NCBI GenBank assembly: GCA_910575075.1
Contig: CAJTCY010000019.1
Location: 1 to 64,000 of the forward strand
Length of the DNA: 64,000 bases
From: Lachnospiraceae bacterium
GTDB taxonomy: Bacteria; Bacillota; Clostridia; Lachnospirales; Lachnospiraceae
Direction: 5' to 3'
Numbering within the stretch: position 1 is the first letter of the stretch; every line of letters begins with the position of its first letter. Positions 27,894 to 36,138 of the stretch are shown one piece after another. The translations under genes and the position numbers were made by a program. The notes below the pieces were generated by a model that saw nothing but the letters and a program-made list of their open reading frames with translations, made no database searches and had not been told where the DNA came from.

Positions 27894-28600
27894 GCGCTCC
27901 CTCCATGATTCTGCGGAAGCTGATGCTTTAACTTCAGCAAGGTCTGATATGCCGCCTCCTGTTCTGCACCTTTTTTGGTTCTTCCTGTCCCTTTTCCATA
28001 TACAGTGTCTCCGATTCTCGCCTCTACCACAAATTTTTTGTCATGATCCGGACCTTCTTCACTGACCAGAAAATATTGAAGCGGTTCAACATAATTTCCC
28101 TGTACGACTTCCTGCAGGATAGTCTTGCTATCAAAAAAGAGCTGTTTGTGCTCAATATCATTTAACACAAAACGAAAAATAAACTCTTTTGCACTAGCAA
28201 AACCACCGTCCAGATAAACTGCTCCGATGACTGCTTCTAAAGCGTCCGATAAAATGGATTTCCGTTCTCTGCCCCCGGTCTGGTCTTCTCCTTTTCCCAG
28301 AAGAAGGTATTTTCCAAGGTTCAAATCTCTGGTACAGAATGCGAGCGTAGGCTCACAGACCATACTGGCCCGAAGCCGTGTCAATTCCCCCTCTGGATAG
28401 TCGGGATATCTGTGGTACAAAAATTCACTGGTGACAATTTCAAGCACCGCATCTCCCAGAAATTCCAGCCGTTCATTGTCTGCCTGCTTCCCCATATGGC
28501 GCTCGTTGGCATAAGAACTGTGCGTCAGCGCCTGGCTCAGCAATCTGCCGTTCTGAAACTGATACCCTATCTGTTCTTCAAATTCTCTCTGCAATTTCAT
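27884..28600 (-). CDS. rnc: Ribonuclease III
   Basis: A 238-residue endonuclease cutting double-stranded RNA, for example in rRNA processing. It has the RNase III signature NERLEFLGDAVLEIV (residues 42-56), the second acidic motif SDALEAVIGAVYLD near 117, and a C-terminal double-stranded-RNA-binding domain (residues about 160-230, ending KGAEQEAAYQTLLKL). It lies between acpP and smc as in many Bacillota. Confidence 0.97.
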   Translation of the reverse strand: MKLQREFEEQIGYQFQNGRLLSQALTHSSYANERHMGKQADNERLEFLGDAVLEIVTSEFLYHRYPDYPEGELTRLRASMVCEPTLAFCTRDLNLGKYLLLGKGEDQTGGRERKSILSDALEAVIGAVYLDGGFASAKEFIFRFVLNDIEHKQLFFDSKTILQEVVQGNYVEPLQYFLVSEEGPDHDKKFVVEARIGDTVYGKGTGRTKKGAEQEAAYQTLLKLKHQLPQNHGGSACI

Positions 28601-28727
28601 ATTGTTTCCCTTTCATACTGCACGTATATACTCATAAAATCCCTTGCATTTAAATAAGGGCAGCTAAAAGAGATATTTATAATTTCTTTCAGACACCCTT
28701 ATCCTTTTATCACTGCCACTAAATCTA

Positions 28728-28958
28728 TTAGTTTAATGCATTCTTAATCTGATCTACCGCATCGCCAACCGTTACAATCTTCTCTGCTTCCTCGTTGGCA
28801 ATCTCAATATCAAACTCTTCTTCCAGTCCCATGATAATCTGGAAAATATCCAGAGAATCAGCACCCAGATCATCTACGAATGTGGTATCCATTGTAATCT
28901 CTTCCACATCAACGTTCAATACCTCTGCAATGATTTTTTTCAATTTTTCAAATTCCAT
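28728..28958 (-). CDS. acpP: Acyl carrier protein
   Basis: A 76-residue carrier of fatty acyl chains. The phosphopantetheine-bearing serine is in [13 protein letters not shown]; the protein is acidic and four-helical. Start at ATG 28958 with GGAGG 5 bases upstream; an earlier ATG 21 bases up lacks a site. It lies 74 bases after plsX and before rnc, the conserved fatty acid/phospholipid cluster. Confidence 0.97.
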   Translation of the reverse strand: MEFEKLKKIIAEVLNVDVEEITMDTTFVDDLGADSLDIFQIIMGLEEEFDIEIANEEAEKIVTVGDAVDQIKNALN

Positions 28959-29032
28959 GATTTCCTCCAATTCACACATTTCTCAGCTCTAAAAAGCCGC
29001 CGGCACAGCGTTCTCACGTCCGCCTTTGCACA

Positions 29033-30058
29033 TTACTGCTCCCCTTCCACGGGAGAGGTTCCAATATTTGTTCTGATTTTTTCATTAATTTCCTGTTCTT
29101 TGAAAGTAACACATTGAATGACAGAGTTCGTTACTTCCTTTGCCTTGGAACTTCCATGCGTTTTCACCACAAGTCCGTTCAGTCCCAAAAGAGGCGCTCC
29201 GCCATATTCACTGGCATCAAAACCTTTCATGGTTTTCTTCAATGCAGGCTTCACCAGCAATGCTCCTATCTTGCTTCTGAAACTGTCAAGCATTCCTTTC
29301 TTCACCATGCTCAAAAATGTAGCTCCCACACCTTCATAAAGCTTGAGAATTACATTTCCTACAAATGCCTCGCAGACAATCACGTCTGCTTCTCCATGAG
29401 GAATATCTCTGGCCTCTATGCTTCCCACAAAATTGATATCCGGACAGTTCTTTAACAAAGGAAATGTCTCTTTCACCAATGCATTTCCCTTTTCTTCCTC
29501 AGCGCCGATATTGACAATCGCAACTCTGGGATTTTTCACCTGCAACACATTCTCCATATAAATGGAACCCATCTTTGCAAACTGAACCAGATGAGACGCC
29601 CTGGCGTCCACATTTGCGCCGCAGTCAACCAGCAGGGAAACTCCTTTTTCTGTCGGAATCAGCGGAGCCAGCGGAGGGCGTTCCACGCCTTTGATTCTGC
29701 CAACAATAACTTGTCCTCCCACCAGAATTGCTCCAGAGCTTCCTGCGGATACAAACGCATCTGCTTTCTTCTCTTTCACCATGTTCATTCCCACAACAAT
29801 GGACGACTGTTTCTTCTTCCGGATCGCCATCACCGGCGGTTCCGCTGTCTCAATCACCTCCGGGGCATGAATCACTTCAATCTGGGAACCCTGATAAGAA
29901 TATTTTGCCAGCTCTTCTTTGATCATATCCTGTTGTCCGATCAGAAATACTTTGATATCCTGACGCAGTGTAACAGCGTCAATCACTCCCTTTACCATTT
30001 CTGCCGGAGCATAATCCCCGCCCATAGCGTCTACTGCTACTTTTACCATTTCCTCCAT
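29033..30058 (-). CDS. plsX: Phosphate acyltransferase PlsX
   Basis: A 341-residue enzyme that makes acyl-phosphate from acyl-ACP for phospholipid synthesis. It begins VKVAVDAMGGDYAP, the family signature, and contains VDCGANVDARASHLVQFA and EYGGAPLLGLNGLVVKTHGS. Start at 30058 with GGAGG 8 bases before the ATG; a nearby downstream ATG is less well spaced. It is followed by acpP. Confidence 0.96.
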   Translation of the reverse strand: MEEMVKVAVDAMGGDYAPAEMVKGVIDAVTLRQDIKVFLIGQQDMIKEELAKYSYQGSQIEVIHAPEVIETAEPPVMAIRKKKQSSIVVGMNMVKEKKADAFVSAGSSGAILVGGQVIVGRIKGVERPPLAPLIPTEKGVSLLVDCGANVDARASHLVQFAKMGSIYMENVLQVKNPRVAIVNIGAEEEKGNALVKETFPLLKNCPDINFVGSIEARDIPHGEADVIVCEAFVGNVILKLYEGVGATFLSMVKKGMLDSFRSKIGALLVKPALKKTMKGFDASEYGGAPLLGLNGLVVKTHGSSKAKEVTNSVIQCVTFKEQEINEKIRTNIGTSPVEGEQ

Positions 30059-30123
30059 GAAAATTTCCTCCTTACGGCACAAAACCAGAAAGATTTTCCT
30101 TTTTTTGCTAATGCCTCTCTAAG

Positions 30124-30152
30124 AATATACTATAACTAATACCAGAAATCAA
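30124..30152 (-). promoter_or_regulatory. Promoter of plsX-acpP-rnc-smc-ftsY
   Basis: TTGATT (30147-30152), a 17-base spacer and TATATT (30124-30129) on the minus strand, about 65 bases before the plsX start. It abuts the palindromic repeat beginning at 30160. No convincing FapR site was seen. Confidence 0.6.
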
Positions 30153-30159
30153 CCAAAAA

Positions 30160-30366
30160 ATAATTTTGAGTTTCCCAATTTTTTGATTTTATAGTACCAA
30201 AAGGTTTCCAGCACAAAGTGATGGAAACACTTTGCACATAAAAGTTCTATGGAAAGCTGGCTTTCCAGACACTTTTTGTGCAAGATGTCTATGCTGCCAA
30301 AGGCAGCAAGACCTTTTGGTACTAAAATATCGGTTATTGTTATAAATGGGGAAACTCAAAAAAATA
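30160..30366. repeat. Palindromic repeat with TTTTGAGTTTCCC ends
   Basis: The outer arms TTTTGAGTTTCCC (30164-30176) and GGGGAAACTCAAA (30348-30360) are inverted, and the inner arms TAGTACCAAAAGG (30193-30205) and CCTTTTGGTACTA (30312-30324) are also inverted. Between them are hairpins GGAAAGCTGGCTTTCC and GCTGCCAAAGGCAGC. The 130-base core occurs again, in opposite orientation, at 47178-47306. No gene is present. It fills most of the 317-base gap between plsX and the YesL-like gene. Confidence 0.85.
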
Positions 30367-30375
30367 ATATCTGTA

Positions 30376-31026
30376 CTAATTTCCTCTCTCCTGTTCCCGT
30401 TCTTCTTCCCTGGCTCTTTCCTCTTCAGTCATGTATCTGCGGAAAATCCGCTCCAGAATAAAGCTTTGTATCCAGGCATAAACCGCTGGAAGAAACAGGA
30501 TAAGGGGAGGTGCCATATAAAATAAGAATGCTGCAGCAACCATCAATGCCAGCATTACAATTGTCATAGGAAGATGCGCCACTACCATCAAAATTGCATT
30601 TTTCATCGACTGCCTTCTGGTATTTTCAAATCTTGCCATATAAGGAAACAAATAGGCCGTCCATGCAAGCAGCACAGACATTCCTATGATTAGTATCGCT
30701 GTCAGAATGCTGAGAAAATTTTCATTGCGGGCAAATTGGAGCATAATATTCCAGTCGGCAGCCAAAACTGCCCCTAACGCAAGTGTCAGCAGCCAAACCG
30801 GCACTGTCTGTTTAAAATTATCGCGAAACGATTCCACATAATCGCGGAAGATGTAGCCTCTGTCACTGCGCAGTACCTTATATGCCGTATGATACAACGA
30901 CGACGCTGCTGTACCAATGGTAAAAACAGGGATACAGCATATCAAAAATAAAATACTTAACAACATGCAGTCTGTAAATTTGTTGATGGCTCTCATAATA
31001 CCGCCGTCGTAATTAAAAATATTCAT
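30376..31026 (-). CDS. YesL/DUF624-family membrane protein
   Basis: A 216-residue integral membrane protein with five or six helices. It starts with the family-typical NYDGGIMRAINKFTDCMLLS and contains GTAASSLYHTAYKVLR near residue 40. YesL-like proteins often accompany carbohydrate utilisation or sensor genes but have no proven function. The C-terminus is charged (TEEERAREEEREQERGN). It stands alone between two repeats, in line with its minus-strand neighbours. Confidence 0.82.
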   Translation of the reverse strand: MNIFNYDGGIMRAINKFTDCMLLSILFLICCIPVFTIGTAASSLYHTAYKVLRSDRGYIFRDYVESFRDNFKQTVPVWLLTLALGAVLAADWNIMLQFARNENFLSILTAILIIGMSVLLAWTAYLFPYMARFENTRRQSMKNAILMVVAHLPMTIVMLALMVAAAFLFYMAPPLILFLPAVYAWIQSFILERIFRRYMTEEERAREEEREQERGN

Positions 31027-31073
31027 TTCTGGATTCCTTTCTTATAATATACCAATCGCATGGTATCATGATA

Positions 31074-31203
31074 GAACAAAGTGAGCAAGCCCACCTCAAC
31101 TCTCCTGGTCCCCTCATTCATGAGGGGCTGCACATTTTGTTTTTTTATTCTATAGAAAGGCACTTTCACGCTTTAGCGTGACAATGTATCTCCTATAGAA
31201 TAA
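31074..31203. repeat. Composite palindromic repeat, copy 4
   Basis: CAAAGTGAGCAAGCCCACC (from about 31078) with a CCCCTCATTCATGAGGGG stem (31110-31127) resembles 17326-17350 and 21419-21470. It is joined to a full CACGCTTTAGCGTG hairpin with TTCTATAG/CTATAGAA ends (31141-31203). It lacks the GGATGCTTATTGC module found in copies 2 and 3. Confidence 0.8.
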
Positions 31204-31205
31204 CA

Positions 31206-31232
31206 AAGCCTCCCCAACAATGGAGAGGCTCA
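31206..31232 (-). terminator. Terminator after rpmF
   Basis: On the minus strand GAGCCTCTCC pairs with GGGGAGGC, followed by TTTGTTATTC. It is six bases beyond the rpmF stop. The U-run is imperfect. Confidence 0.6.
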
Positions 31233-31237
31233 TTTGA

Positions 31238-31417
31238 TTAATCCTGAGGAATAATCTCTTTTTTGTTGTAACTTCCGCAGTTCTTGCAGACTCTATGGGG
31301 CATCATCAGTTCCCCGCATTTGCTGCATTTTACCAAAGTCGGAGCAGTCATTTTCCAGTTTGCTCTTCTCTTATCTCTTCTACCCTTGGAAGATTTATTT
31401 TTTGGACATATAGACAT
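31238..31417 (-). CDS. rpmF: 50S ribosomal protein L32
   Basis: A 59-residue ribosomal protein of the zinc-binding type, with CSKC and CKNC pairs (residues 32-48) and the family start SICPKNKSSKGRRDKRRA. ATG 31417 is chosen, with AAGGAGG 7 bases upstream; a GTG six bases earlier is too close. It follows yceD by 2 bases, the conserved yceD-rpmF pair. Confidence 0.96.
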   Translation of the reverse strand: MSICPKNKSSKGRRDKRRANWKMTAPTLVKCSKCGELMMPHRVCKNCGSYNKKEIIPQD

Positions 31418-31419
31418 GG

Positions 31420-31941
31420 TCACACCTCCTTAAATTTGTTAAAAATATCCTGGATTGCTGCCATTCTTGGATCAGGTTCTGTTTTCTGGCACTGACATTC
31501 TGCCGTGTTCAGATTAGCTCCGCACCGTTTACAGATGCCTCTGCAATCCTCTCTGCACAGAACCTTCATTGGCCAACTCACCAAAATTTCTCCAAAAATA
31601 AGTTGATCTACATCCAGATTGGTTCCTATCATGTAGTTTAATCCTTCCATGCTGTTTTCCTCATCACTGCCAGTAAGGTCAATCTTCTTATCAATCGTAA
31701 TGGTGAATTCACTGTCTACATCTTCCAGACAACGATCGCACGGAATTGCAATTGTAACCTCCGTCTCGCCCTGAATAAGCAGCCGCTTATTATTCTCATT
31801 GACAAACTTCAGTTCAAAAGGTGCTTTCTTCACAATGGGAAACCGTCCCAATTTTGAATCAAAGGACATCAGTTCAATTTCCACCTGCTGGGACATCTCC
31901 TTATTCTCACAGGAAATTATGTCTGCTAATTCTACTCTCAT
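31420..31941 (-). CDS. YceD/DUF177-family protein (large-subunit rRNA accumulation)
   Basis: A 173-residue protein of the YceD family, linked in other bacteria to 23S rRNA accumulation. It has the conserved IPCDRCLEDVDSEF near residue 70 and a C-terminal cysteine cluster (CREDCRGICKRCGANLN, then CQC) that probably binds zinc. It is directly upstream of rpmF with 2 bases between, as is usual. Confidence 0.9.
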   Translation of the reverse strand: MRVELADIISCENKEMSQQVEIELMSFDSKLGRFPIVKKAPFELKFVNENNKRLLIQGETEVTIAIPCDRCLEDVDSEFTITIDKKIDLTGSDEENSMEGLNYMIGTNLDVDQLIFGEILVSWPMKVLCREDCRGICKRCGANLNTAECQCQKTEPDPRMAAIQDIFNKFKEV

Positions 31942-32025
31942 GGCAGTCTCCTATCCACACTCGATATATTATACATAGCAATCTACGGTTTGTCAATACT
32001 GAAATTTACCAGAAAATTCAAAGTT

Positions 32026-33219
32026 CTACTTCAAAACCAAAGCTTCTGTCTCTCTTGCAATTGCAAGCTCTTCATTTGTGGGCAGACAGATGACAGTTAC
32101 CTTGGAATTCGGCGTAGAGATAATGGTCTCCTCTCCATGTACCTCGTTTGCCTTATCGTCGAGCTCTACGCCTAGATATCCCAGATAATCACAGATCCCT
32201 TTTCTGGTATTGGGTCCGTTTTCTCCCACACCTGCTGTAAAGCAGATGACATCCACGCCATTCATAGCTGCTGTGTATGCGCCTACATATTTAGCTGCAC
32301 GATATATATAAGTATTAAGCGCACGGATTCCTGCATGGTCATTCTTCTCAGCTGCATCTTCCAAATCTCTGAAATCACTGGAAATATGGGACAATCCCTG
32401 TACCCCGGATTTCTTATTGAGAATATCCATCACACCTTCCAGATCCAAATTTTCTTTGTTGGCAATATACTCCATGGCGCCAGGGTCAATATCCCCGGAA
32501 CGTGTTCCCATAATCAGTCCTTCCAAAGGAGTCAGTCCCATGGACGTGTCAATAGACTTCCCATTTTTCACTGCGCAGATAGATGCTCCATTGCCCAGAT
32601 GGCATACAATGGTCTTCAATTCCTCATAAGGCTTCCCGACAATCTCTGCTGCACGCTTGGATACATAGCTGTGAGAGGTCCCGTGGAAACCATATCTTCT
32701 AACCTTATATTTCTCATAGTAATCGTAGTCTATTCCATACAAGTAAGCTTCCTCCGGCATGGTCTGATGAAATGCCGTGTCAAATACACCGACCATAGGC
32801 ACATTCGGCATCAGTTCCTGGCATGCACGGATTCCTATCAGGTTTGCCGGATTATGCAGGGGCGCTAATTCATTGCATTCCTCTATTACCTTTAACACTT
32901 CCTCGTTTAAAATTGTAGAAGATGCAAATTTCTCTCCGCCGTGCACAACTCTGTGGCCTACTGCTCCAATTTCATTCAGGCTCTTTAGAGCTCCCGTCTC
33001 AGGATTTACCAATGCATCCAATACCATCTGGATTGCCTGTTTATGTGTTGGCATGTCCGCATCTGTAATTTCCTTCTCGCCGCCTGCCTTCTGGTATACC
33101 AGTCTGCCGTCCAGACCGATTCTTTCACACAAGCCCTTTGCCAGTACTGCCTCCGTATCGGAATCAATTACCTGATATTTCAAGGATGAACTTCCGCAAT
33201 TGATTACTAATATATTCAT
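32026..33219 (-). CDS. ackA: Acetate kinase
   Basis: A 397-residue enzyme converting acetyl-phosphate and ADP to acetate and ATP, the energy-yielding end of fermentation. It has the signatures NILVINCGSSSLKYQ at the N-terminus, VGHRVVHGGEKF near residue 85, RRYGFHGTSHSYV near 175 and GLTPLEGLIMGTRSGDID near 208. The length matches the family. A phosphotransacetylase gene is not next to it in this window. It lies upstream of yceD with an 84-base gap. Confidence 0.98.
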   Translation of the reverse strand: MNILVINCGSSSLKYQVIDSDTEAVLAKGLCERIGLDGRLVYQKAGGEKEITDADMPTHKQAIQMVLDALVNPETGALKSLNEIGAVGHRVVHGGEKFASSTILNEEVLKVIEECNELAPLHNPANLIGIRACQELMPNVPMVGVFDTAFHQTMPEEAYLYGIDYDYYEKYKVRRYGFHGTSHSYVSKRAAEIVGKPYEELKTIVCHLGNGASICAVKNGKSIDTSMGLTPLEGLIMGTRSGDIDPGAMEYIANKENLDLEGVMDILNKKSGVQGLSHISSDFRDLEDAAEKNDHAGIRALNTYIYRAAKYVGAYTAAMNGVDVICFTAGVGENGPNTRKGICDYLGYLGVELDDKANEVHGEETIISTPNSKVTVICLPTNEELAIARETEALVLK

Positions 33220-33331
33220 TTCTTACTCCTTTCCTGCGCTCTTCCCAGGGCATACTCAAAAAATGCTTTCCTGCGGATAACGGGAATAATTTTGAGCTAC
33301 GCTCAGACAAGGCTCTGCAGTCTTTTTATCC

Positions 33332-33360
33332 ATTATAAACCAATTTTTTTTTGTGTACAA
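33332..33360 (-). promoter_or_regulatory. Promoter of ackA
   Basis: TTGTAC (33355-33360), a 17-base spacer containing a run of nine As, and TATAAT (33332-33337) on the minus strand. The leader before ackA is about 105 bases. 33361-33530 shows nothing else recognisable. Confidence 0.7.
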
Positions 33361-33530
33361 GAGGATTTTTCCCATATTATCTTGAACTGTTCTGCAAAAT
33401 ACGGAAACGCTTCCGGTCTATTTCCTCATATGCTTTAACATTTAACATAAGAGACAAAATGACAGTTATTGCATCTTTGTCCGCCTTCTCTTTCTTTTCA
33501 CGCCCAAGCCAAACCAAGGTTTCCTATGAT

Positions 33531-33569
33531 AAAATAGCCAAAAGCAGACATTCTGCCTCCGGCTATTTT
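33531..33569 (-). terminator. Terminator after the hemerythrin-response regulator gene
   Basis: AAAATAGCC (33531-33539) pairs with GGCTATTTT (33561-33569), with A/T runs on both sides, so it could act in both directions. It is about 48 bases beyond the stop of the 33617-34963 gene. Confidence 0.72.
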
Positions 33570-33616
33570 TATCTTCTATCATGTCTCATTTTTCTGATTA
33601 AAAACAAAACCTATCT

Positions 33617-34963
33617 CTATTTTTTATTTTCAAAAAAACCGTCAACTGTTTTCATTATAAAGTCGTCCGGCATTGTTTTCAAAAGATAGCCTTCCGGTTT
33701 CAATGCCTTCACGTTCTTAACGCTCTCCTTGTCCCCTCTTCCGGTCAGGAACATAACCGGAATATCCGCAATATCTTTATCGGAACGAATCATCTCCAAC
33801 GCCTGCTTTCCATCGCAGATCGGCATCTCATAGTCAAGCAGCACCAAGTCTGGGCGGTTTAAGGCTATCATCTTAATCGCAGATATACTGGAATCAGACT
33901 CTAATAAATCATACTTGTCTGCCAATAACTGGCGCATCCTGCCAAGCATAAACTCTGAATCATCTACCACAAGAATCTTATACTTACGCTTTTCCTGCTC
34001 CTTGATCTCTTTTACCAGATAATCCTTGACTGCATTCATGGCATTCTGAGAGTTGATTTCTGAGACAATCTTTCCGCTGAGAGGTTCGGCGGACACCGCA
34101 CTGAACGCAAAATATCCAGCCTCAGTACTAAATAGCAGGCTGCAGGAAGGATGCTCACGCTCAAATGCTTTCAAAAGCTGCTCATGGGTCAGCAGGCTTT
34201 CGTCCTCCAGCGTCATCAGGTCAAATGCCGGAATACGTTCCCTGATCTGCTCCAAAAACTGCCGCGCCAAGTAACGGGTAACATTAAGCACCATGTCGTC
34301 TACTTTCGGGTATTCCGTATTCAGTATGTTACTGATAGTCTTCAGCAGAATCCTGTCCTCAAAAACCAGCGTAATCTGCCAACATTCCTTATTCTCACCG
34401 CTGTAAATCATCCGGCAGCAAAATACTTTGCCGAAATCTTCTCCTGCATACTGCCCGCTAATCAGCTTCGCTTTCAGTTGGAACATTTCCTGTACAAGCT
34501 GGATAATCGTTGCCTCAAGCGCATCTTTCTCCTTCTCTCGCGGAATGTCTCCCCACTTACTGCCTGTCTTTCCTACAATTGCCTGATCCTCCGTCATCGT
34601 ATGAGAAATTATCCATCCGATGCACACGCCCAGGAAATGCCGGATAGAATCTGGGGAATACTGGGACTCTTCCAGCTCCTCTTCCAATGCCGGCACCGTC
34701 TTATAGCGAAAATCATCATGCAGATGCTTGTGTATCTCATAATCTTCATAGTTAATAGACTGCATATACTTTTCTTCATGTTCAAAATGTTCACCTGTAT
34801 GGTTTTTCAGATATTTAATTCCCTCTCGGCATACATACTCTCTCTTTTCCTCGCGTTCACTGAGACTCATCAATTTATTCATCGTTGAAAAAAGCACTTG
34901 GTGTTCCTTATCAATAAAGTCCACACCGATATTATAACTTTCATCCCATGCGATATGGCTCAT
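33617..34963 (-). CDS. Bacteriohemerythrin - CheX-like - response regulator fusion
   Basis: A 448-residue cytosolic protein. Residues 1-130 form a hemerythrin domain with the iron ligands expected (KEHQVLF, HTGEHFEHEEKYM, HKHLHDDF), so it should bind oxygen or a related diatomic gas at a di-iron site. The middle (about 165-310) looks like a CheX/CheC-type domain; this is weaker. The C-terminus (about 325-448) is a receiver domain with ILVVDDSEFMLG, the phospho-Asp in LVLLDYEMP, and LTGRGD and lysine positions. Start at 34963 with GGAGG upstream. No histidine kinase is adjacent. It may link oxygen exposure to a phosphorelay. Confidence 0.85.
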   Translation of the reverse strand: MSHIAWDESYNIGVDFIDKEHQVLFSTMNKLMSLSEREEKREYVCREGIKYLKNHTGEHFEHEEKYMQSINYEDYEIHKHLHDDFRYKTVPALEEELEESQYSPDSIRHFLGVCIGWIISHTMTEDQAIVGKTGSKWGDIPREKEKDALEATIIQLVQEMFQLKAKLISGQYAGEDFGKVFCCRMIYSGENKECWQITLVFEDRILLKTISNILNTEYPKVDDMVLNVTRYLARQFLEQIRERIPAFDLMTLEDESLLTHEQLLKAFEREHPSCSLLFSTEAGYFAFSAVSAEPLSGKIVSEINSQNAMNAVKDYLVKEIKEQEKRKYKILVVDDSEFMLGRMRQLLADKYDLLESDSSISAIKMIALNRPDLVLLDYEMPICDGKQALEMIRSDKDIADIPVMFLTGRGDKESVKNVKALKPEGYLLKTMPDDFIMKTVDGFFENKK

Positions 34964-35270
34964 ACTGTATCTCCTCCATTTACAATAATATGTCACATTA
35001 TAACACAATTTCCTATTTTTGCCTATCTTGATTTACATTTACTTTGCTCAATCTGCTTATTTCTTATAACAACCAATATTTATCAAAAATGGATATACAA
35101 CTGCTGACCAGACATATCCATTTCCTAACATATTATATTCTTCAAAGCCCGCATTGTTCGGTCAGATCGTATAATACCAAAATTGTTTGGCGCATATATG
35201 CTATGCCGCTTTCTTCTCTTGCAATGATTATTATTCTTTCGTCCTGTACGATAACCGTACTGCTTACTGA
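34964..35270. other. Intergenic region without visible gene
   Basis: AT-rich stretch between the hemerythrin fusion and the tRNA-Thr terminator. No ribosome binding site with a convincing reading frame, no repeat family member and no clear RNA fold were seen. Confidence 0.5.
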
Positions 35271-35305
35271 CAAAAAACAAAGAACCTTGAATAATCAAGG
35301 TTCTT
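35271..35305 (-). terminator. Terminator of tRNA-Thr
   Basis: AAGAACCTTGA (35295-35305 on the minus strand) pairs with TCAAGGTTCTT (35280-35290), followed by TTGTTTTTTG. It starts four bases after the tRNA. Confidence 0.88.
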
Positions 35306-35308
35306 CAA

Positions 35309-35381
35309 AGCTGCTGACGGGAATCGGACCCGTGACCTCCGCACTACCAATGCGACGCTCTACCGACTGAGCCACAGCAGC
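35309..35381 (-). tRNA. tRNA-Thr (GGU)
   Basis: A 73-base cloverleaf: acceptor GCTGCTG with CAGCAGC, anticodon stem TCGCA/TGCGG, loop TTGGTAG with anticodon GGU, T-loop GTCCGATTC. It has its own promoter and terminator, so it is a single-gene unit. Confidence 0.95.
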
Positions 35382-35416
35382 GTTCTTTCCCGGCTGTTTA
35401 TCCAACCGACTTGTCT

Positions 35417-35445
35417 AATATACTATAGATTTTCATGATTGTCAA
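35417..35445 (-). promoter_or_regulatory. Promoter of tRNA-Thr
   Basis: TTGACA (35440-35445), a 17-base spacer and TATATT (35417-35422) on the minus strand, about 36 bases before the tRNA. Confidence 0.85.
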
Positions 35446-35463
35446 CAATTTTTCACAATTTTT

Positions 35464-36072
35464 TTATTCCTTTTTCAGAAATTTTCCCCGGATACGCTGC
35501 AGCGCATTATCAATCGCTTTTGGTTCTTTCCTGAGCTCCTCTGCAATCTGCCTGTAATTCATGCCTCCAAGATACATCTGCAGTACCTGCTGTTCAAAGG
35601 AACTTAAGTTTTTTTTCAATTTTTCCTGAACAGCACGCGCATTTTCACGGTCAATGAGAAGCTGTTCTGGATTCATGTTCTCCAGAGATTCCAGCAAATC
35701 CAACAGCGTGCCTTCTCCTTCCTGTCCCATCTGTGCATTTAAAGAGACGTACGTATTCAACGGCTGGTGTTTTTTGCGCTGAGACGCTTCCACTGCATGA
35801 TAGATCTGTCTGGTAATGCAAAGATCGGCAAAACGGTAAAAAGAGACATCTCTTTCCTTTCGAAAATCCCGGATAGCTTTAAACAGCCCGATCATTCCCT
35901 CCTGAATCAAGTCATCGGTGTCTCCCCCAATCAGAAACATGGTATTCGCACGTTTCCTCACCAAATTTTTGTATTTATCCATGATATAATCTGTAATCTC
36001 TTCCTGACCGCTGCGAAGCTGTTCTATCAGGATCTCATCCTTTTCCTTCTGATATTCTGACTCTTTCTGCAA
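35464..36072 (-). CDS. sigH: RNA polymerase sporulation sigma factor SigH
   Basis: A 202-residue sigma-70-family factor. Region 2 has DTDDLIQEGMIGLFKAIRDF (core binding) and FYRFADLCITRQIYHAVE (-10 recognition); region 4 is the C-terminal helix-turn-helix MNYRQIAEELRKEPKAIDNA. This is the SigH layout, which starts sporulation and transition-state genes. The start is TTG at 36072 with GAGGG upstream. It is the last gene after cysE-cysS-mrnC-rlmB, as in Bacillus, but the NYN ribonuclease gene (yacP/rae1) normally before it is absent. Confidence 0.94.
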   Translation of the reverse strand: MQKESEYQKEKDEILIEQLRSGQEEITDYIMDKYKNLVRKRANTMFLIGGDTDDLIQEGMIGLFKAIRDFRKERDVSFYRFADLCITRQIYHAVEASQRKKHQPLNTYVSLNAQMGQEGEGTLLDLLESLENMNPEQLLIDRENARAVQEKLKKNLSSFEQQVLQMYLGGMNYRQIAEELRKEPKAIDNALQRIRGKFLKKE

Positions 36073-36138
36073 ATTGGTTCCCTCTATAATTGGTAATAAA
36101 TTACTGTAACCGCCCTTGCATAACTGAACTGTTACAAA

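Noticed and set aside
33351-33689. 112-codon frame on the plus strand between ackA and the hemerythrin fusion
   Set aside because: No ribosome binding site; it crosses the terminator and runs antisense into the next gene.
34151-34888. 245-codon open frame opposite the hemerythrin-response regulator gene
   Set aside because: It is antisense to a gene with conserved domains; no start signal or recognisable motif.
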